Source of the DNA: Glebionis coronaria
Taxonomy: Eukaryota; Streptophyta; Magnoliopsida; Asterales; Asteraceae
Assembly (NCBI GenBank): GCA_025667525.1
Contig: CM046878.1
Location: 389,302,974-389,366,973 of the forward strand
Direction of reading: 5' to 3'
Length of the DNA: 64,000 nt
Below, one piece after another: positions 22,446 to 34,757 of this stretch. Position numbers and translations under genes: made by a program. Position 1 is the stretch's first letter; each line of letters opens with the position of its first letter. A model generated the notes under the pieces. It saw only the letters and a program-made list of their open reading frames with translations, was not told the DNA's origin and did no database searches.

Positions 22446-25400
22446 TGTGACAATCTAACATTTTCAGGTAGTGAATTATTTTCTCGTATAATATTTTGAA
22501 ACTTATTTTTGTGTTGGTTGATGAACTCACAATTTACGGATTTAAATTTGGGCTTACGTGCATAATTTAGCGTCCTTTACGATTAAACCGGAAACCTTAG
22601 GATTACGTATTTACGTTTTTGAACTCCGTTTTTTATGAGACAATTTTTATTGGATTCGTTTTGTGCCGTTGATTTATAATTTATAAAAACGTTTTTCGTG
22701 AAACGACCCGAGGGCACGCAAATCGAGGAAACTAGAATCGAGGAGTACCCGTGAATTAGTGAGGTGGGACAAAATAAATCATCCCACCCCACTATAGCAT
22801 GGGACGGCCAAACATGACACCACATCAAAGATGTGGCATCATGTTAACTAGTAGCTTACAAGTGTAAGCATTAGCTTAACACCTAAGCTTACTTCCTTCC
22901 ACTCATCCCACAAAAACAACTAGCTAAACACATACCACCATTCTCTCATGAAAAATCAATTAGAAACTCTCTCAACCACATCACCATTGCCGTCCCACTT
23001 CAAGAACAAACACCCCTTTTTGATCTTTTCTAGTCACAAAATACTTGTTATCTAGCTATATCATGGAGTTACCTTGAAGCATTGATCACTTGGTGGCCAT
23101 TTTAACAACAAAGGAGGTGATTTGATTGTGTCCTAGGGCTGATTTCTCAACTTACTTTCTTGGTGTTTGATGATCTTGGGGTTACATTTTGTGTTCATCA
23201 AGTTCTTGTCTTCCAATAACAAGATATACTCCTGGTTGGTAAAGAAGATTATCCTCTCCATTTTCTCTTGTTATTTTTGTAAAGATCAAATGTACTTTCT
23301 TTCTTGTTTTATATGTATATGATTAATATATGATGATAAAAATGTTGTGTGGGGACCAAGTGTTGATAAATATGCTTAAAAAGATTAATAACCATAAGAA
23401 ACAAGGCTAAAATCATGATTTATTTGTTGGCTGTATAAAAACAGTATGTAACCAAAACTTGAACTAATAAACTTGCATGGTAGAATCCATTTACAGTAAG
23501 TACAAGTTGTTATACACATGTGAGAGTTGGACATGCAATGGAATCATTAAAATGAGTGAGATATGATCAAAACAAGATGAGTGTGCTAATCTGAATAAGC
23601 TGTTTTGTAGGGACTGTTAAGGATAGATAAACTTAAAATAAGCAGTAGCTATAACTAAGTTAATTGTAGCACATAGTATGAAGTTCATGCCACCAAAAAA
23701 TGAGCTTCTAATTCATTGTAGAACTCTAGATATGATAAAAATGGTGAAGATGAAAATAAAAATCAGATTTTGAAGAATTAATGTTTAATACTATTATATA
23801 AGCACTCAAATTATATAGTATAAAATGTGAAATTAAAACCCACTAACTTATGAATTTCATTTATATAAATATGTATAAGGTTAAATAAATGGATACATTA
23901 TAAAAATGGTAGTGCAATAATATTTATAAGTTATAAAAACTATAAACTCGATTTTTACGACTTTTTCGGCTATTACCGTAAAATTAATGTTTTTCGTCAA
24001 TTAAAACTTAGACGATCAAACCCGTCTAATGTAAAGTTTTTAAAAGTCATATACTGATATATAAGTATCTAATACAAGTAAAAACCGATAAAACCCGAAC
24101 AATAGGACATACGGACATTAACGAGCTAAGTAAGCATATTGGACTAATAATTGGACTAAATAAGTTAAACACTTATAAAAAGTACTTATTGGGCTTAACC
24201 TATTTGGGCCCAACATGTAAAGTGTGAATACTGATAATATAAGTATAAATTGGATTAAAACAAGTTAAAGAACTTATAATAAGGTTATTGGACTTAAAAT
24301 AGGTAAATAAGGTAAAACTAGTAAACTAGTAAAAAGTTACTAATACATGAATGTTAAAATGAGTAAACAATGATATATAGACCCACTTGATCATCATCAT
24401 ATGTAAAAAAATCATCATATGCATATTGTTATTTTGATAAAGTCATTGGACACAAATCTAAGACCGATTATTATTTATATAGGTTTCCGTGACTGAAGCA
24501 CGCCCGTAGCCGATAATCCGCCTTTCATTATCAACGTGAGTTCATAGCCTCGCACTCTTTTAAATGTTTTATAAAATGATTTGTAAACCCGCGAGGGAGA
24601 TAACATGCTAGATTTTGATAAAAATAGAACACAAGTAGTCCCGATAGTATGCTTAATGATATGGACCCGAATGATGCTATGACCTTATAAACGAGACAAA
24701 AAGGATTATTAGTAGTTAGGTTATGTCACTTAAAGTCTCATTAGCATGAATTGTGAACTACCGGGATTTGGTAGACGCTTATGCATTTGATAGTACTATT
24801 TGGGGACGATCACCCCAGTTCGCGCCTTGACGGTTGATCCCCATCGTACCACATTGATTGGTAAGCGAATTTATGTATGAGAAGATTTCCTTAGCGTGAT
24901 TTTTGTGACGACACGCTAACTTAGATGGGCAAATTGTTTGTCGGGTTCGCGGCCCGTTGTTTTCACAGTAAGGTAACAATGTCATGCGGCTAATAATAAT
25001 CCATAATGTATCCTATATACAATACAATAACGATGCAAATAACGATGAATATATTACCTATTATGGTAATATTGAGGCTACGGTCTCATGGACGGTTTAA
25101 GATGTATGCTTGATTTATATATTGCCTGACTAGCAATACGAGGACTTACTTCCGATATTATACTTGTGTTCTGATTTTAACGATTGTTTTATATAACGGT
25201 TTTTATTAAACTCTATGAATTCACTCGGCATTCGCTGATATGGTTTTTGCATGTTTTTATCTCAGGTGCTTGAAGGTATTCCAGATGGAGATCGATTCTG
25301 ATGGCCCACATAATATTAAAAATGTTCATTCGATCTATGTTTTGTAAACTTAATGACCTGTATAATTTGGGACCTGTTGTACACTTTAAAACTTTTTATC

Positions 25401-25527
25401 GAATGAATGTATGTTGAACCTTGTACAAACATTTTTATGTGTTGTCTATGATTGGAGTTATTGTGCTATCCCGTAACACTCTGAAAGACCCTTCCGCTGT
25501 ACCGATACGAAAATTTAGAGTGTTACA
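22446..25527 (+). mobile_element. Element C 5' LTR
   Basis: Begins TGTGACAATC and ends GTGTTACA, about 3.08 kb. It is a direct repeat of 31675-34757. Open frames within it (for example 22583-22828) recur in the other LTR and have no coding support. Confidence 0.9.
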
Positions 25528-25530
25528 GTT

Positions 25531-25543
25531 TGGTACCAGAGTC
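25531..25543 (+). other. Element C primer-binding site
   Basis: TGGTACCAGAGTC lies 3 bp after the LTR. It is a variant of TGGTATCAGAGC, the plant initiator-Met tRNA 3'-end complement used by many Ty3/gypsy elements. Confidence 0.8.
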
Positions 25544-25808
25544 TCGTTATAGAGAACAAAAGATTTTAAAAACCAAGGTTTTGAACAAAACTTTTCAAAA
25601 TATTTTAACTATGAACATTTGAGAAACTATTTAAAAAATCTTTTGACTATAACGGTGCCAGAGATCTCCGACGTTACCAACAAGCCCTATTGAGAAGCTA
25701 TATTTTGATATATATAATATAATTTATATATATATGTATATGTCGTGGTTTCGGTATGTAATTGTTTAAATAGTATGTTATCCTAACACGATATATATAT
25801 ATATATAA
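25544..25808 (+). other. Element C untranslated leader
   Basis: Noncoding leader between the primer-binding site and the upstream ORF. GTTATAGAGAAC right after the primer-binding site recurs in element A (62370-62391, minus). An AT dinucleotide run occupies 25791-25806. Confidence 0.6.
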
Positions 25809-26819
25809 ATGCAGATTGTCATGGTTGACCCTAATATTCCTGTAGAAAACCATGCTATTCTCGAACCTAATGTAGATGATGATCCTTATTTAGACTTAGT
25901 AGACTATGATGTGGATGATGAGGAGGAACCATTTGAGGATCTCGAGCCTGAGTTAGGACTAGGAGATCAGATTGCCCCTCAGGTCGATATGGTAGAGAAT
26001 GAGATTGATAATGTTGATATAGAGAATGATGATGAGATTGGGTTAGATAATTTAGATGATGAGATTGACGACGAGGATGTCGAGGAGGATGTAGGTATAG
26101 ACGTTAAGGTCGATGATGATGAGGAAGTTGAGCTTATTTATCCTTATGATGTTCCAGAGGGCGAGCCTTTACCCCCACCAGTTTATTTGTCTGATTCTGA
26201 GGTTGAGCTACCTAGGGATGAAATGTCTGAATCGTCTGAATCTGATTCTGAATCAGAGGAGGATGAGGATGATAATGCACCTGACGGTACTGATGGTATT
26301 GCTACTCGTAGACGTGTGATAGGAGAGTCGTCTAGTACTCGAGAGGCTACTCATATTGATGGTCTTGCACCATGGGCCTTGAGACGTGATCTAGATGCTT
26401 CCCGTGTTAAGAGTAGTATGACAGAGATTGGATTAGGTATTGTTCAGACTCAAGTTGCTTATTTGGAGTCGAAGACTAAGGTTGGCGAGAAAGAGCGGGA
26501 ATTGCTTAGTTTGGATTTGACTGATGTAGAACGTGGTTTGAATGAGGCTTTTAGGAGGTTATCGGTGTTAGAAAGCGGTGAGTTTGCTGCTATGAAGAAA
26601 AAGGTGAGTTCTATGGAGATTCAGTTGAATGTAGCTCGTGCGATGCGTGAGAAAGCTGAGAAGGAGTTGAATATATCCGTGGGTTGGAATAATAGATTTT
26701 ATGATGACATGGTTGAAAGAGGAGTGATCCGTAAGCGCCCAGCTGAAGATGTGTCTAGTGATCGTCCGACAAAGATACAGAAGACGATGGATGATGGACC
26801 ATCTGGCGGTTCTCAGTAG
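25809..26819 (+). CDS. Element C upstream ORF (ORF0), acidic then coiled coil
   Basis: A 336-codon intact frame between the primer-binding site and gag-pol. Residues 20-165 are extremely acidic (Asp/Glu runs). VYLSDSE at 125-131 fits a hydrophobic-acidic SUMO-interaction-like pattern. Residues 200-300 are helical with heptad-like Leu spacing (VAYLESKTKVGEKERELL), probably coiled coil. Residues 308-325 hold two basic clusters (RKRP...KIQK), a possible bipartite nuclear signal. The start may be Met1 or Met5. Element A has a counterpart in the same place. I recall similar frames before gag in Asteraceae Tekay elements, with no known function. It is not gag: capsid and zinc knuckles follow in the next frame. 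Confidence 0.75.
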   Translation: MQIVMVDPNIPVENHAILEPNVDDDPYLDLVDYDVDDEEEPFEDLEPELGLGDQIAPQVDMVENEIDNVDIENDDEIGLDNLDDEIDDEDVEEDVGIDVKVDDDEEVELIYPYDVPEGEPLPPPVYLSDSEVELPRDEMSESSESDSESEEDEDDNAPDGTDGIATRRRVIGESSSTREATHIDGLAPWALRRDLDASRVKSSMTEIGLGIVQTQVAYLESKTKVGEKERELLSLDLTDVERGLNEAFRRLSVLESGEFAAMKKKVSSMEIQLNVARAMREKAEKELNISVGWNNRFYDDMVERGVIRKRPAEDVSSDRPTKIQKTMDDGPSGGSQ

Positions 26820-27110
26820 ACCAGTCTGTATTTAGTAGTGACCTTTGTTCTTCTGTACTTTTGTAGCTTTGACTGAACCGACTTGTTAGTATTAGACTTG
26901 GCACAAATTTTGAGTATATATATAGTGCTAGAACTTTGATATGGGATGTAACTAAGACAATGCTTTTGTTTCAAATCGAATGAAATATGTATCTTGTCTT
27001 GAGTTCCATATTGTGCCTTATTTGTATCTTGATTATGAATTCAATCCATATTATATGAATCCCTTGTTGGGTGAATGCTTAATACTTTGAAATTGTGAAA
27101 TTATAGAACT
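26820..27110 (+). other. Spacer between ORF0 and gag-pol, element C
   Basis: Noncoding, A+T-rich, about 290 bp. No splice signal or promoter stands out, although TATATATATAG near 26918 is TATA-like. Confidence 0.5.
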
Positions 27111-30100
27111 ATGCCGCCCAAGAAGGCTGTGACTGAGGATGATTTACGTAGGATTATTACGGAACAAGTTACCGCATCTATGACTGAATTTATGGCAAAT
27201 GCTAGAAATGAAGCTGGCGGTAGTAGAGCTGGCGGTAGTGGAGATGGCGGTAGTGGAGCTGGCGGTAATGGAGCTGGCGGTAGTGGAATTGGCGGTACTA
27301 ATGTGAATGTGAATGCTAATAATGTGAATGCTAATGCTGGAGGAAATGTAGGAGGACTTGGAACTAATGCACCTGAAGTTGGTGGCTGTACTTATGTGAC
27401 GTTCATGAAGTGTGAACCTCTACCTTTTAATGGAACTGAAGGTGCTGTAGGATTAAGCCAGTGGATTGAGAAGATTGAGTTGGTGTTTCGGATTAGTAAG
27501 TGTAAGGAGGAAGATAAGGTGACTTTTTCTATAGCTACTCTTAAAGGTCGTGCGTTGACTTGGTGGAACGGGAGAATTGATTTCATGGGTCTTGATGCTG
27601 CTAATGCTACTCCTTGGGCTGAGATTAAGAAGTGGATGACTTTGGAGTTTTGTCCTCGTAGTGTGATCATTAGGTTAGAACAAGAGTTGATTCATCTGCG
27701 AATGAAAGGTGTGAACATTGATAGTTATACAAACCGATTCCATGAGTTGGCCTTGCTATGTCCTCGATTGGTGGAACCCGAAGAGATCCGAATTGAACAA
27801 TATATTAAAGGGTTGACCAGGAATATCCGGGGGGACGTGACATCATCTAAACCACTTACCATTGATGATGCTGTTCAAATGGCTTACCAACTCATTGGAC
27901 AGATAATTCAGGATAGGGAAGATGAAGCCTGTATTGGTGAGAAAAGAAAGGGAGACGGTGATCGTGTAGATAGAGGTGATAATAGGAAGAATTTCAATCG
28001 CCGTCAGAACCAGAGAAAGGGGAATGCAAATACTCTTACCTACAATACACCGCGCAACGATGATAGATGTCCTAAGTGTGGCAACAAGAGGCATGCTGGC
28101 GATTGCTGGAAGTGCCGAAATTGCGGAAATCTTGGACACAAGGTTGAAAGGCGTAAGAAGGGAACCATTTTCTTCAACTGTAATGAGGAAGGTCATAGGA
28201 AATCGGAATGCCCCAAGTTGAAAGCGATTGTACCTGGAAGAAACCCCCAGGGTGGTGTCTATCAACTTGGAACGATTGAGGTGAAGAAAGAGGATCCGAA
28301 TGTCGTTACTGGTACGTTTTTACTCAACAATCATTATGATGTTGCTTTATTTGATTCGGGTGCTGATAGGAGCTTTGTATCCACTAAATTTAGTGCCCTT
28401 ATTGACATTGAACCTGTTGAGATAAATACCAGTTACGAGGTGGAATTGGCTGATGGTAAATTAGTGAAAACTAATAAGCTATTAGAAGGATGCTCTCTAA
28501 ATCTCTTGAACTATTCCTTTCCGATTGATTTGATGTTGATAGAATTAGGTAGTTTTGATATTATTATTGGTATGGATTGGTTGTCGTTGAATAATGCTAC
28601 TATTTTATGTGGAGAGAAGAAAGTTAAGATTCCTCTTAGGAATAGGACGTTAGTAATTGATGGTAATCGAGGTGAATCCCGTTTGAAAATCGTTTCATGT
28701 ATTAAAGTCCAAAAGTACATCAGGAACGGTTGTGAGTTATTCTTAGCTCAAGTGACCGGGAATGAGTCTAGGGAGAAACGATTGGAAGATGTACCTATTA
28801 TTTGTGAATTTCCTGAGGTATTTCCTAAAGATTTACCCGGACTTCCACCGATAAGGCAAGTAGAGTTTCGAATCGATTTAATTCCTGGTGCTGCACCGGT
28901 GGCACGTGCGCCTTACCGATTAGCCCCTTCTGAATTAAAGGAGTTATCTGAGCAACTTAAGGAGTTGTCTGATAAAGGTTTTATTCGACCGAGCTCGACG
29001 CCTTGGGGAGCTCTAGTCTTGTTCGTCAGGAAGAAGGATGGATCTTTCCGTATGTGCATTGACTATAGGGAACTGAATAAGTTGACAATTAAAAATCGAT
29101 ATCCTTTACCTAGGATTGATGATTTGTTTGATCAACTACAAGGATCTAGTGTGTATTCTAAGATAGATTTGCGGTCTGGAAATCACCAACTTCACGTCCG
29201 TGAAGAAGATATTCCTATAACTGCATTTAGAACTCGTTATGGACACTATGAATTTCAAGTAATGCCATTTGGGTTAACTAACGCACCTGCGGTTTTAATG
29301 GATTTAATGAATCGAGTGTGCAAGCCCTACTTGGATAAATTTGTGATTGTGTTTATTGACGATATTCTAATCTATTCTAAGAATGAAGATGAACATAGAG
29401 AACATTTAAGGATTGTTTTGAATTTGTTGAAGGATGAAAAATTGTATGCTAAGTTTTCGAAATGTGATTTCTGGTTAGATTCTGTGCAATTTCTTGGTCA
29501 TGTGATTAACAAAGATGGAATTCATGTTGATCCTGCAAAGGTTGAAGCCATTAAGAATTGGTCTGCACCGACAACGCCAACGGAAGTGCGACAGTTCTTA
29601 GGATTAGCTGGCTATTATAGGCGATTCATTAAAGAATTTTCTTTGATAGCTAAACCATTGACTAAGCTTACCCGGAAGAATAAACCTTTCGTTTGGGGAA
29701 GTGATGAAGATGGAGCATTTCAGACATTGAAGCAAAAATTATGTAGTGCGCCAATCTTATCATTACCCGACGGGAGTGAAAATTTTGTAGTGTATTGTGA
29801 TGCATCTCTTAGAGGCTATGGAGCTGTTTTGATGCAGCGAGAGAAAGTGATAGCTTATGCTTCTAGGCAATTAAGGAAGAATGAGGAGAATTATACTACT
29901 CATGATCTTGAGTTAAGAGCTGTAGTCTTTGCTCTTAGGTTGTGGAGACATTATCTGTATGGCACCAAGTGTACGGTATTCACCGATCACAAAAGCCTAC
30001 AGTATATTCTCGATCAGAAGGAATTGAACATGAGGCAACGAAGATGGATAGAGTTCTTAAGTGATTATGATTGTGATATAAAATATCACCCAGGAAAAGC

Positions 30101-31633
30101 CAATGTTGTTGCCGATGCGTTAAGTAGGAAAGATAGAGAGCCTATCAGTGTACGTTCTCTAGTCTTGACCGTGCACAATAATTTTCCTGAGCAAATTAGA
30201 AATGCACAAATAGAAGCTTGTAAGAAGAAAATTTTTGTTAATGAAGGGTTCCGAGGAGAAGGAGATCCTTTAGAGGTTAGAGCTGATGGAGTGAAATGCT
30301 TAAGAGGTCGTATGTGGATACCTAAGTTTGGAGGCTTAAGAGACTTGATTATGTTAGAATCCCATAAATCTAAGTATTCCATTCATCCGGGATCTGATAA
30401 GATGTATCATGATTTGAAGAAGTTGTACTGGTGGCCAAATATGAAAGCTGATATTGCTATGTATGTTCTTCAATGCTTGACTTGTGCTAGAGTTAAAGCT
30501 GAACATCAAAAGCCATCAGGACTACTTCAACAGCCAAAGATTCCTGAATGGAAGTGGGAGCGAATTACGATGGACTTTATCACCAAGCTTCCTAGAACAT
30601 CATCTGGAAATAACTCGATTTGGGTTATTGTCGACAGACTAACCAAATCAACACACTTCATTCCGGTTAAAGAGCAATTCTCACTGGAGAAGCTGACTCG
30701 TATATACCTTGAGAATGTTGTATGCAAGCATGGAGTGCCTGTATCGATCATTTCAGATCGAGATCCTAGATTCGCATCGAATTTTTGGAAATCTCTCCAA
30801 AGATCTTTGGGAACAAATCTCGACATGAGCACTGCTTATCAGCCCCAGACTGATGGGCAGAGTGAAAGGACGATACAAACACTAGAAGATATGTTGAGAG
30901 CTTGTGTGTTAGATTTTGGTAAGAATTAGGATAAACATTTGCCGTTAGCAGAGTTTTCGTATAACAATAGTTACCATTCTAGTATTAAGGCTGCACCGTT
31001 TGAAGCTTTATATGGTAGGAAGTGTAGATCTCATGTATGTTGGAGTGAAGTTGGGGATACCCAGCTCACGGGACCGGATTGATCCGGGAGACTACGGAGA
31101 TGATAGTTCAGATTAAGAATAGGTTGTTGACTGTCCGTAGTAGACAAAAAAGTTACGCGGATGTGCGGCGGAAGCCAATGGAGTTTAAAGTGGGTGACCA
31201 AGTAATGTTGAAAGTATCGCCATGGAAAGGCGTTATAAGATTTGGAAAACGAGGGAAATTGAATCCCCGTTATATTGGACCCTTTAAGATTTTATCTAGA
31301 GTAGGTCCGGTGACTTACAAACTAGAGTTACCCCCAGAACTTCATGGTGTTCACAACACATTCCATGTATCTAATCTGAAGAAATGTCTAGCAGTGAGTG
31401 ATGAGAAAATTTCATTAGATAAGGTTCGAATAGATGAGAAGTTGCATTTTATCGAAGAACCCGTAGAGGTTATGGATCGTGAGGTAAAGCAACTGAAACA
31501 AAGTCGGATACCTATTGTCAAGATACGATGGAATTCAAAGCATGGACCTGAATATACTTGGGAACGAGAGGATGAAATGTGGAAGAAATATCTGCACCTC
31601 TTTGATTTCAATAAGAAACGGACATCAAAATAA
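27111..31633 (+). pseudogene. Element C gag-pol with chromodomain, two lesions
   Basis: Ty3/gypsy polyprotein. Gag has a Gly-rich N-terminus (residues 38-85), capsid ([20 protein letters not shown], about 115-250) and CX2CX4HX4C-type knuckles near 320-365. Protease has DSGADRSF at 415. RT has the FIDD motif at 748-751, RNase H has YCDASLRG near 895 and TDHKSL, and integrase has an HHCC finger ([10 protein letters not shown]...CLTC), DFITKL, SDRDPRF and an intact Glu in TDGQSERT. A chromodomain-like end ([18 protein letters not shown]) places it in chromoviruses, Tekay type. Lesions: TAG at 30927-30929 where Trp is expected, and a one-base frameshift near 31078. All catalytic residues I can check are present, so decay is slight. 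Confidence 0.9.
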
Positions 31634-31637
31634 AATG

Positions 31638-31657
31638 GATCACGAGGACGTTGATCC
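31638..31657 (+). other. GAGGAC-tip hairpin after pol, element C
   Basis: GGATCA ... TGATCC arms enclose CGAGGACGT, just after the pol stop and upstream of the polypurine tract. Elements A, B and D have hairpins with the same GAGGAC tip and different stems. Confidence 0.45.
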
Positions 31658-31658
31658 C

Positions 31659-31674
31659 TTTTAGGAGGAAAATC
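31659..31674 (+). promoter_or_regulatory. Polypurine tract of element C
   Basis: TTTTAGGAGGAAAATC lies directly before the 3' LTR TGTGACAATC. Confidence 0.7.
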
Positions 31675-34600
31675 TGTGACAATCTAACATTTTCAGGTAG
31701 TGAATTATTTTCTCGTATAATATTTTGAAACTTATTTTTGTGTTGGTTGATGAACTCACAATTTACGGATTTAAATTTGGGCTTACGTGCATAATTTAGC
31801 GTCCTTTACGATTAAACCGGAAACCTTAGGATTACGTATTTACGTTTTTGAACTCCGTTTTTGATGAGACAATTTTTATTAGATTCGTTTTGTGCCGTTG
31901 ATTCATAATTTATAAAAACGTTTTTCGTGAAACGACCCGAGGGCACGCAAATCGAGGAAACTAGAATCGAGGAGTACCCGTAAATTAGTGAGGTGGGACA
32001 AAATAAATCATCCCACCCCACTATAGCATGAGACGGCCAAACATGACACCACATCAAAGATGTGGCATCATGTTAACTAGTAGCTTACAAGTGTAAGCAT
32101 TAGCTTAACACCTAAGCTTACTTCCTTCCAATCATCCCACAAAAACAACTAGCTACACACATACCACCATTCTCTCATGAAAAATCAATTAGAAACTCTC
32201 TCAACCACATCACCATTGCCGTCCCACTTCAAGAACAAACACCCCTTTTTGATCTTTTCTAGCCACAAAATACTTGTTATCTAGCTATATCATGGAGTTA
32301 CCTTGAAGCCTTGATCACTTGGTGGCCATTTTAACAACAAAGGAGGTGATTTTCTTGTGTCCTCGGGCTGATTTCTCAACTTACTTTCTTGGTGTTTGAT
32401 GATCTTGTGGTTACATTTGGTGTTCATCAAGTTCTTGTCTTCCAAAAACAAGATATACTCTTGGTTGGTAAAGAAGATCATCCTCTCCATTTTCTCTTGT
32501 TATTTTTGTAAAGATCAAATGTATTTTTTTCTTGTTGTATATGTATATGATTAATATATGATGATAAAAATGTTGTGTGGGGATCAAGTGTTGATAAATA
32601 TGCTTAAAAAGATTAATAACCATAAGAAACAAGGCTAAAATCATGATTTATTTGTTGGCTGTATAAAAACAGTATGTAACCAAAACTTAATCTGATAAAA
32701 TTGCATGGTAGAATCCATTTACAGTAAGTACAAGATGTTATACACATGTGAGAGTTGGCCATGCAATGGAATCATTAAAATGAGTGACATATGATCAAAA
32801 CAAGATGAGTGTGCTAATCTGAATAAGCTGTTTTGTAGGGACTGTTAAGGATAGATAAACTTAAAATGAGCAGTAGCTATAACTAAGTTAATTGTATCAA
32901 ATAATACGAAGTTCATGCCACCCAAAAATGAGCTTCTAATTCATTGTAAAACTCTAGATATGATAAAAATGGTGAAGATGAAAATAAAAATCAGATTTTG
33001 AAGAATTAATGTTTAATACTATTATATAAGCACTCAAATTATATAGTATAAAATATGAAATTAAAACCCACTAACTTATGAATTTCATTTATATAAATAT
33101 GTATAAGGTTAAATAAATGTATAAATTATAAAAATGGTAGTGGAATAATATTTATAAGTTATAAAAACTATAAACTCGATTTTTACGACTTTTTCGGCTA
33201 TTACCGTAAAATTAACGTTTTTCGCCAATTAAAACTTAGACGATCAAACCCGTCTAATGTAAAGTTTTTAAAAGTCTTATAATGATATATATAAGTATCT
33301 AAAACAAGTAAAAACCGATAAAACCCGAACTATAGGACATACGGACATTAACGAGCTAAGTAAGCATATTGGACTAATAATTGGACTAAATAAGTTAAAC
33401 ACTTATAAAAAGTACTTATTGGGCTTAGCCCATTTGGGCCCAACCTGTAAAGTGTGAATACTGATAATATAAGTATAAATTGGATTAAAACAAGTTAAAG
33501 AACTTATAATAAGCTTATTGGACTTAAAATAGGTAAATAAGGTAAAACTAGTAAACTAGTAAAAAGTTACTAATACATGAATGCTAAAATGAGTAAACAA
33601 GGATATATAAACCCACTTGATCATCATCATATGTACAAAAATCATCATATGTATATTGTTATTTTGATAAAGTCATTGGACAAAAATCTAAGACCGATTA
33701 TTATTTATATAGGTTTTCGTGACCGAAGCACGCCCATAGCCGATAATCCGCCTTTCATTATCAACGTGAGTTCATAGCCTCGCACTCTTTTAAATGTTTT
33801 ATAAAATGATTTGTAAACCCGCGAGGGAGATAACATGCTAGATTTTGATAAAAATAGAACACAAGTAGTCCCGGTGGTATGCTTAATGATATGGACCCGA
33901 ATGATGCTATGACCCTATAAACGAGACAAAAAGGATTATTAGTAGTTAGGTTATGTCACTTAAAGTCCCATTAGCATGAATTGTGAACTACCAGGATTTG
34001 GTAGACGCTTATGCATTTGATAGTACTATTTGGGGACGATCACCCCAGTTCGCGCCTTGACGGTTGATCCCCGTCGTACCACATTGATTGGTAAGCGAAT
34101 TTATGTATGAGAAGATTTCCATAGCGTAATTTTTGTGACGACACGCTAACTTAGATGGGAAAATTGTTTGTCGGGTTCGCGGCCCGTTGTTTTCACAGTA
34201 AGGTAACAATGTCATGCGGCTAATAATAATCCATAATGTATCCTATATACAATACAATAACGATGCAAATAACGATGAATATATTACCTATTATGGTAAT
34301 ATTGAGGCTACGGTCTCATGGACGGTTTAATATGTATGCTTGATTTATCTATTGCCTGACTAGCAATACGAGGACTTACTTCCGATATTATACTTGTGTT
34401 CTGATTTTAACGATTGTTTTATATAACGGTTTCTATTAAACTCTATGAATTCACTCGGCATTCGCTGATATGATTTTTGTATGTTTTTATCTCAGGTGCT
34501 TGAAGGTAATCCGGATGGAGATCGATTCTGATGGCCCACATAATATTAAAAATGTTCATTCGATCTATGTTTTGTAAACTTAATGACCTGTATAATTTGG

Positions 34601-34757
34601 GACCTGTTGTACACTCTAAAACTTTTTATCGAATGAATGTATGTTGAACCTTGTACAACCATTTTTATGTGTTGTCTATGATTGGAGTTATTGTGCTATC
34701 CCATAACACTCTGAAAGACCCTTCCGCTGTACCGATACAAAAATTTAGAGTGTTACA
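31675..34757 (+). mobile_element. Element C 3' LTR
   Basis: 3083 bp, TGTGACAATC to GTGTTACA, near-identical to 22446-25527. It is followed by TCTTT and then copia-2 pol. Confidence 0.9.

Larger units (their letters stand above)
22446..34757 (+). mobile_element. Element C: complete Tekay-like chromovirus inserted in copia-2
   Basis: A Ty3/gypsy element with both LTRs, primer-binding site, an upstream ORF, gag-pol and polypurine tract, 12.3 kb long. Flanks are TCTTA (22441-22445) and TCTTT (34758-34762), a 5-bp target duplication with one mismatch. The copia-2 RNase H region continues across it. By eye I count five differences in the first 360 bp of the two LTRs, so the insertion is fairly recent. 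The gag-pol has only one stop and one frameshift. Confidence 0.9.

Noticed and set aside
22583..22828. 81-codon frame repeated at 31812-32057, and 68-codon frame at 24779-24985 repeated at 34009-34215
   Set aside because: Both pairs are the same LTR sequence of element C seen twice; duplication is due to the LTRs, not selection.
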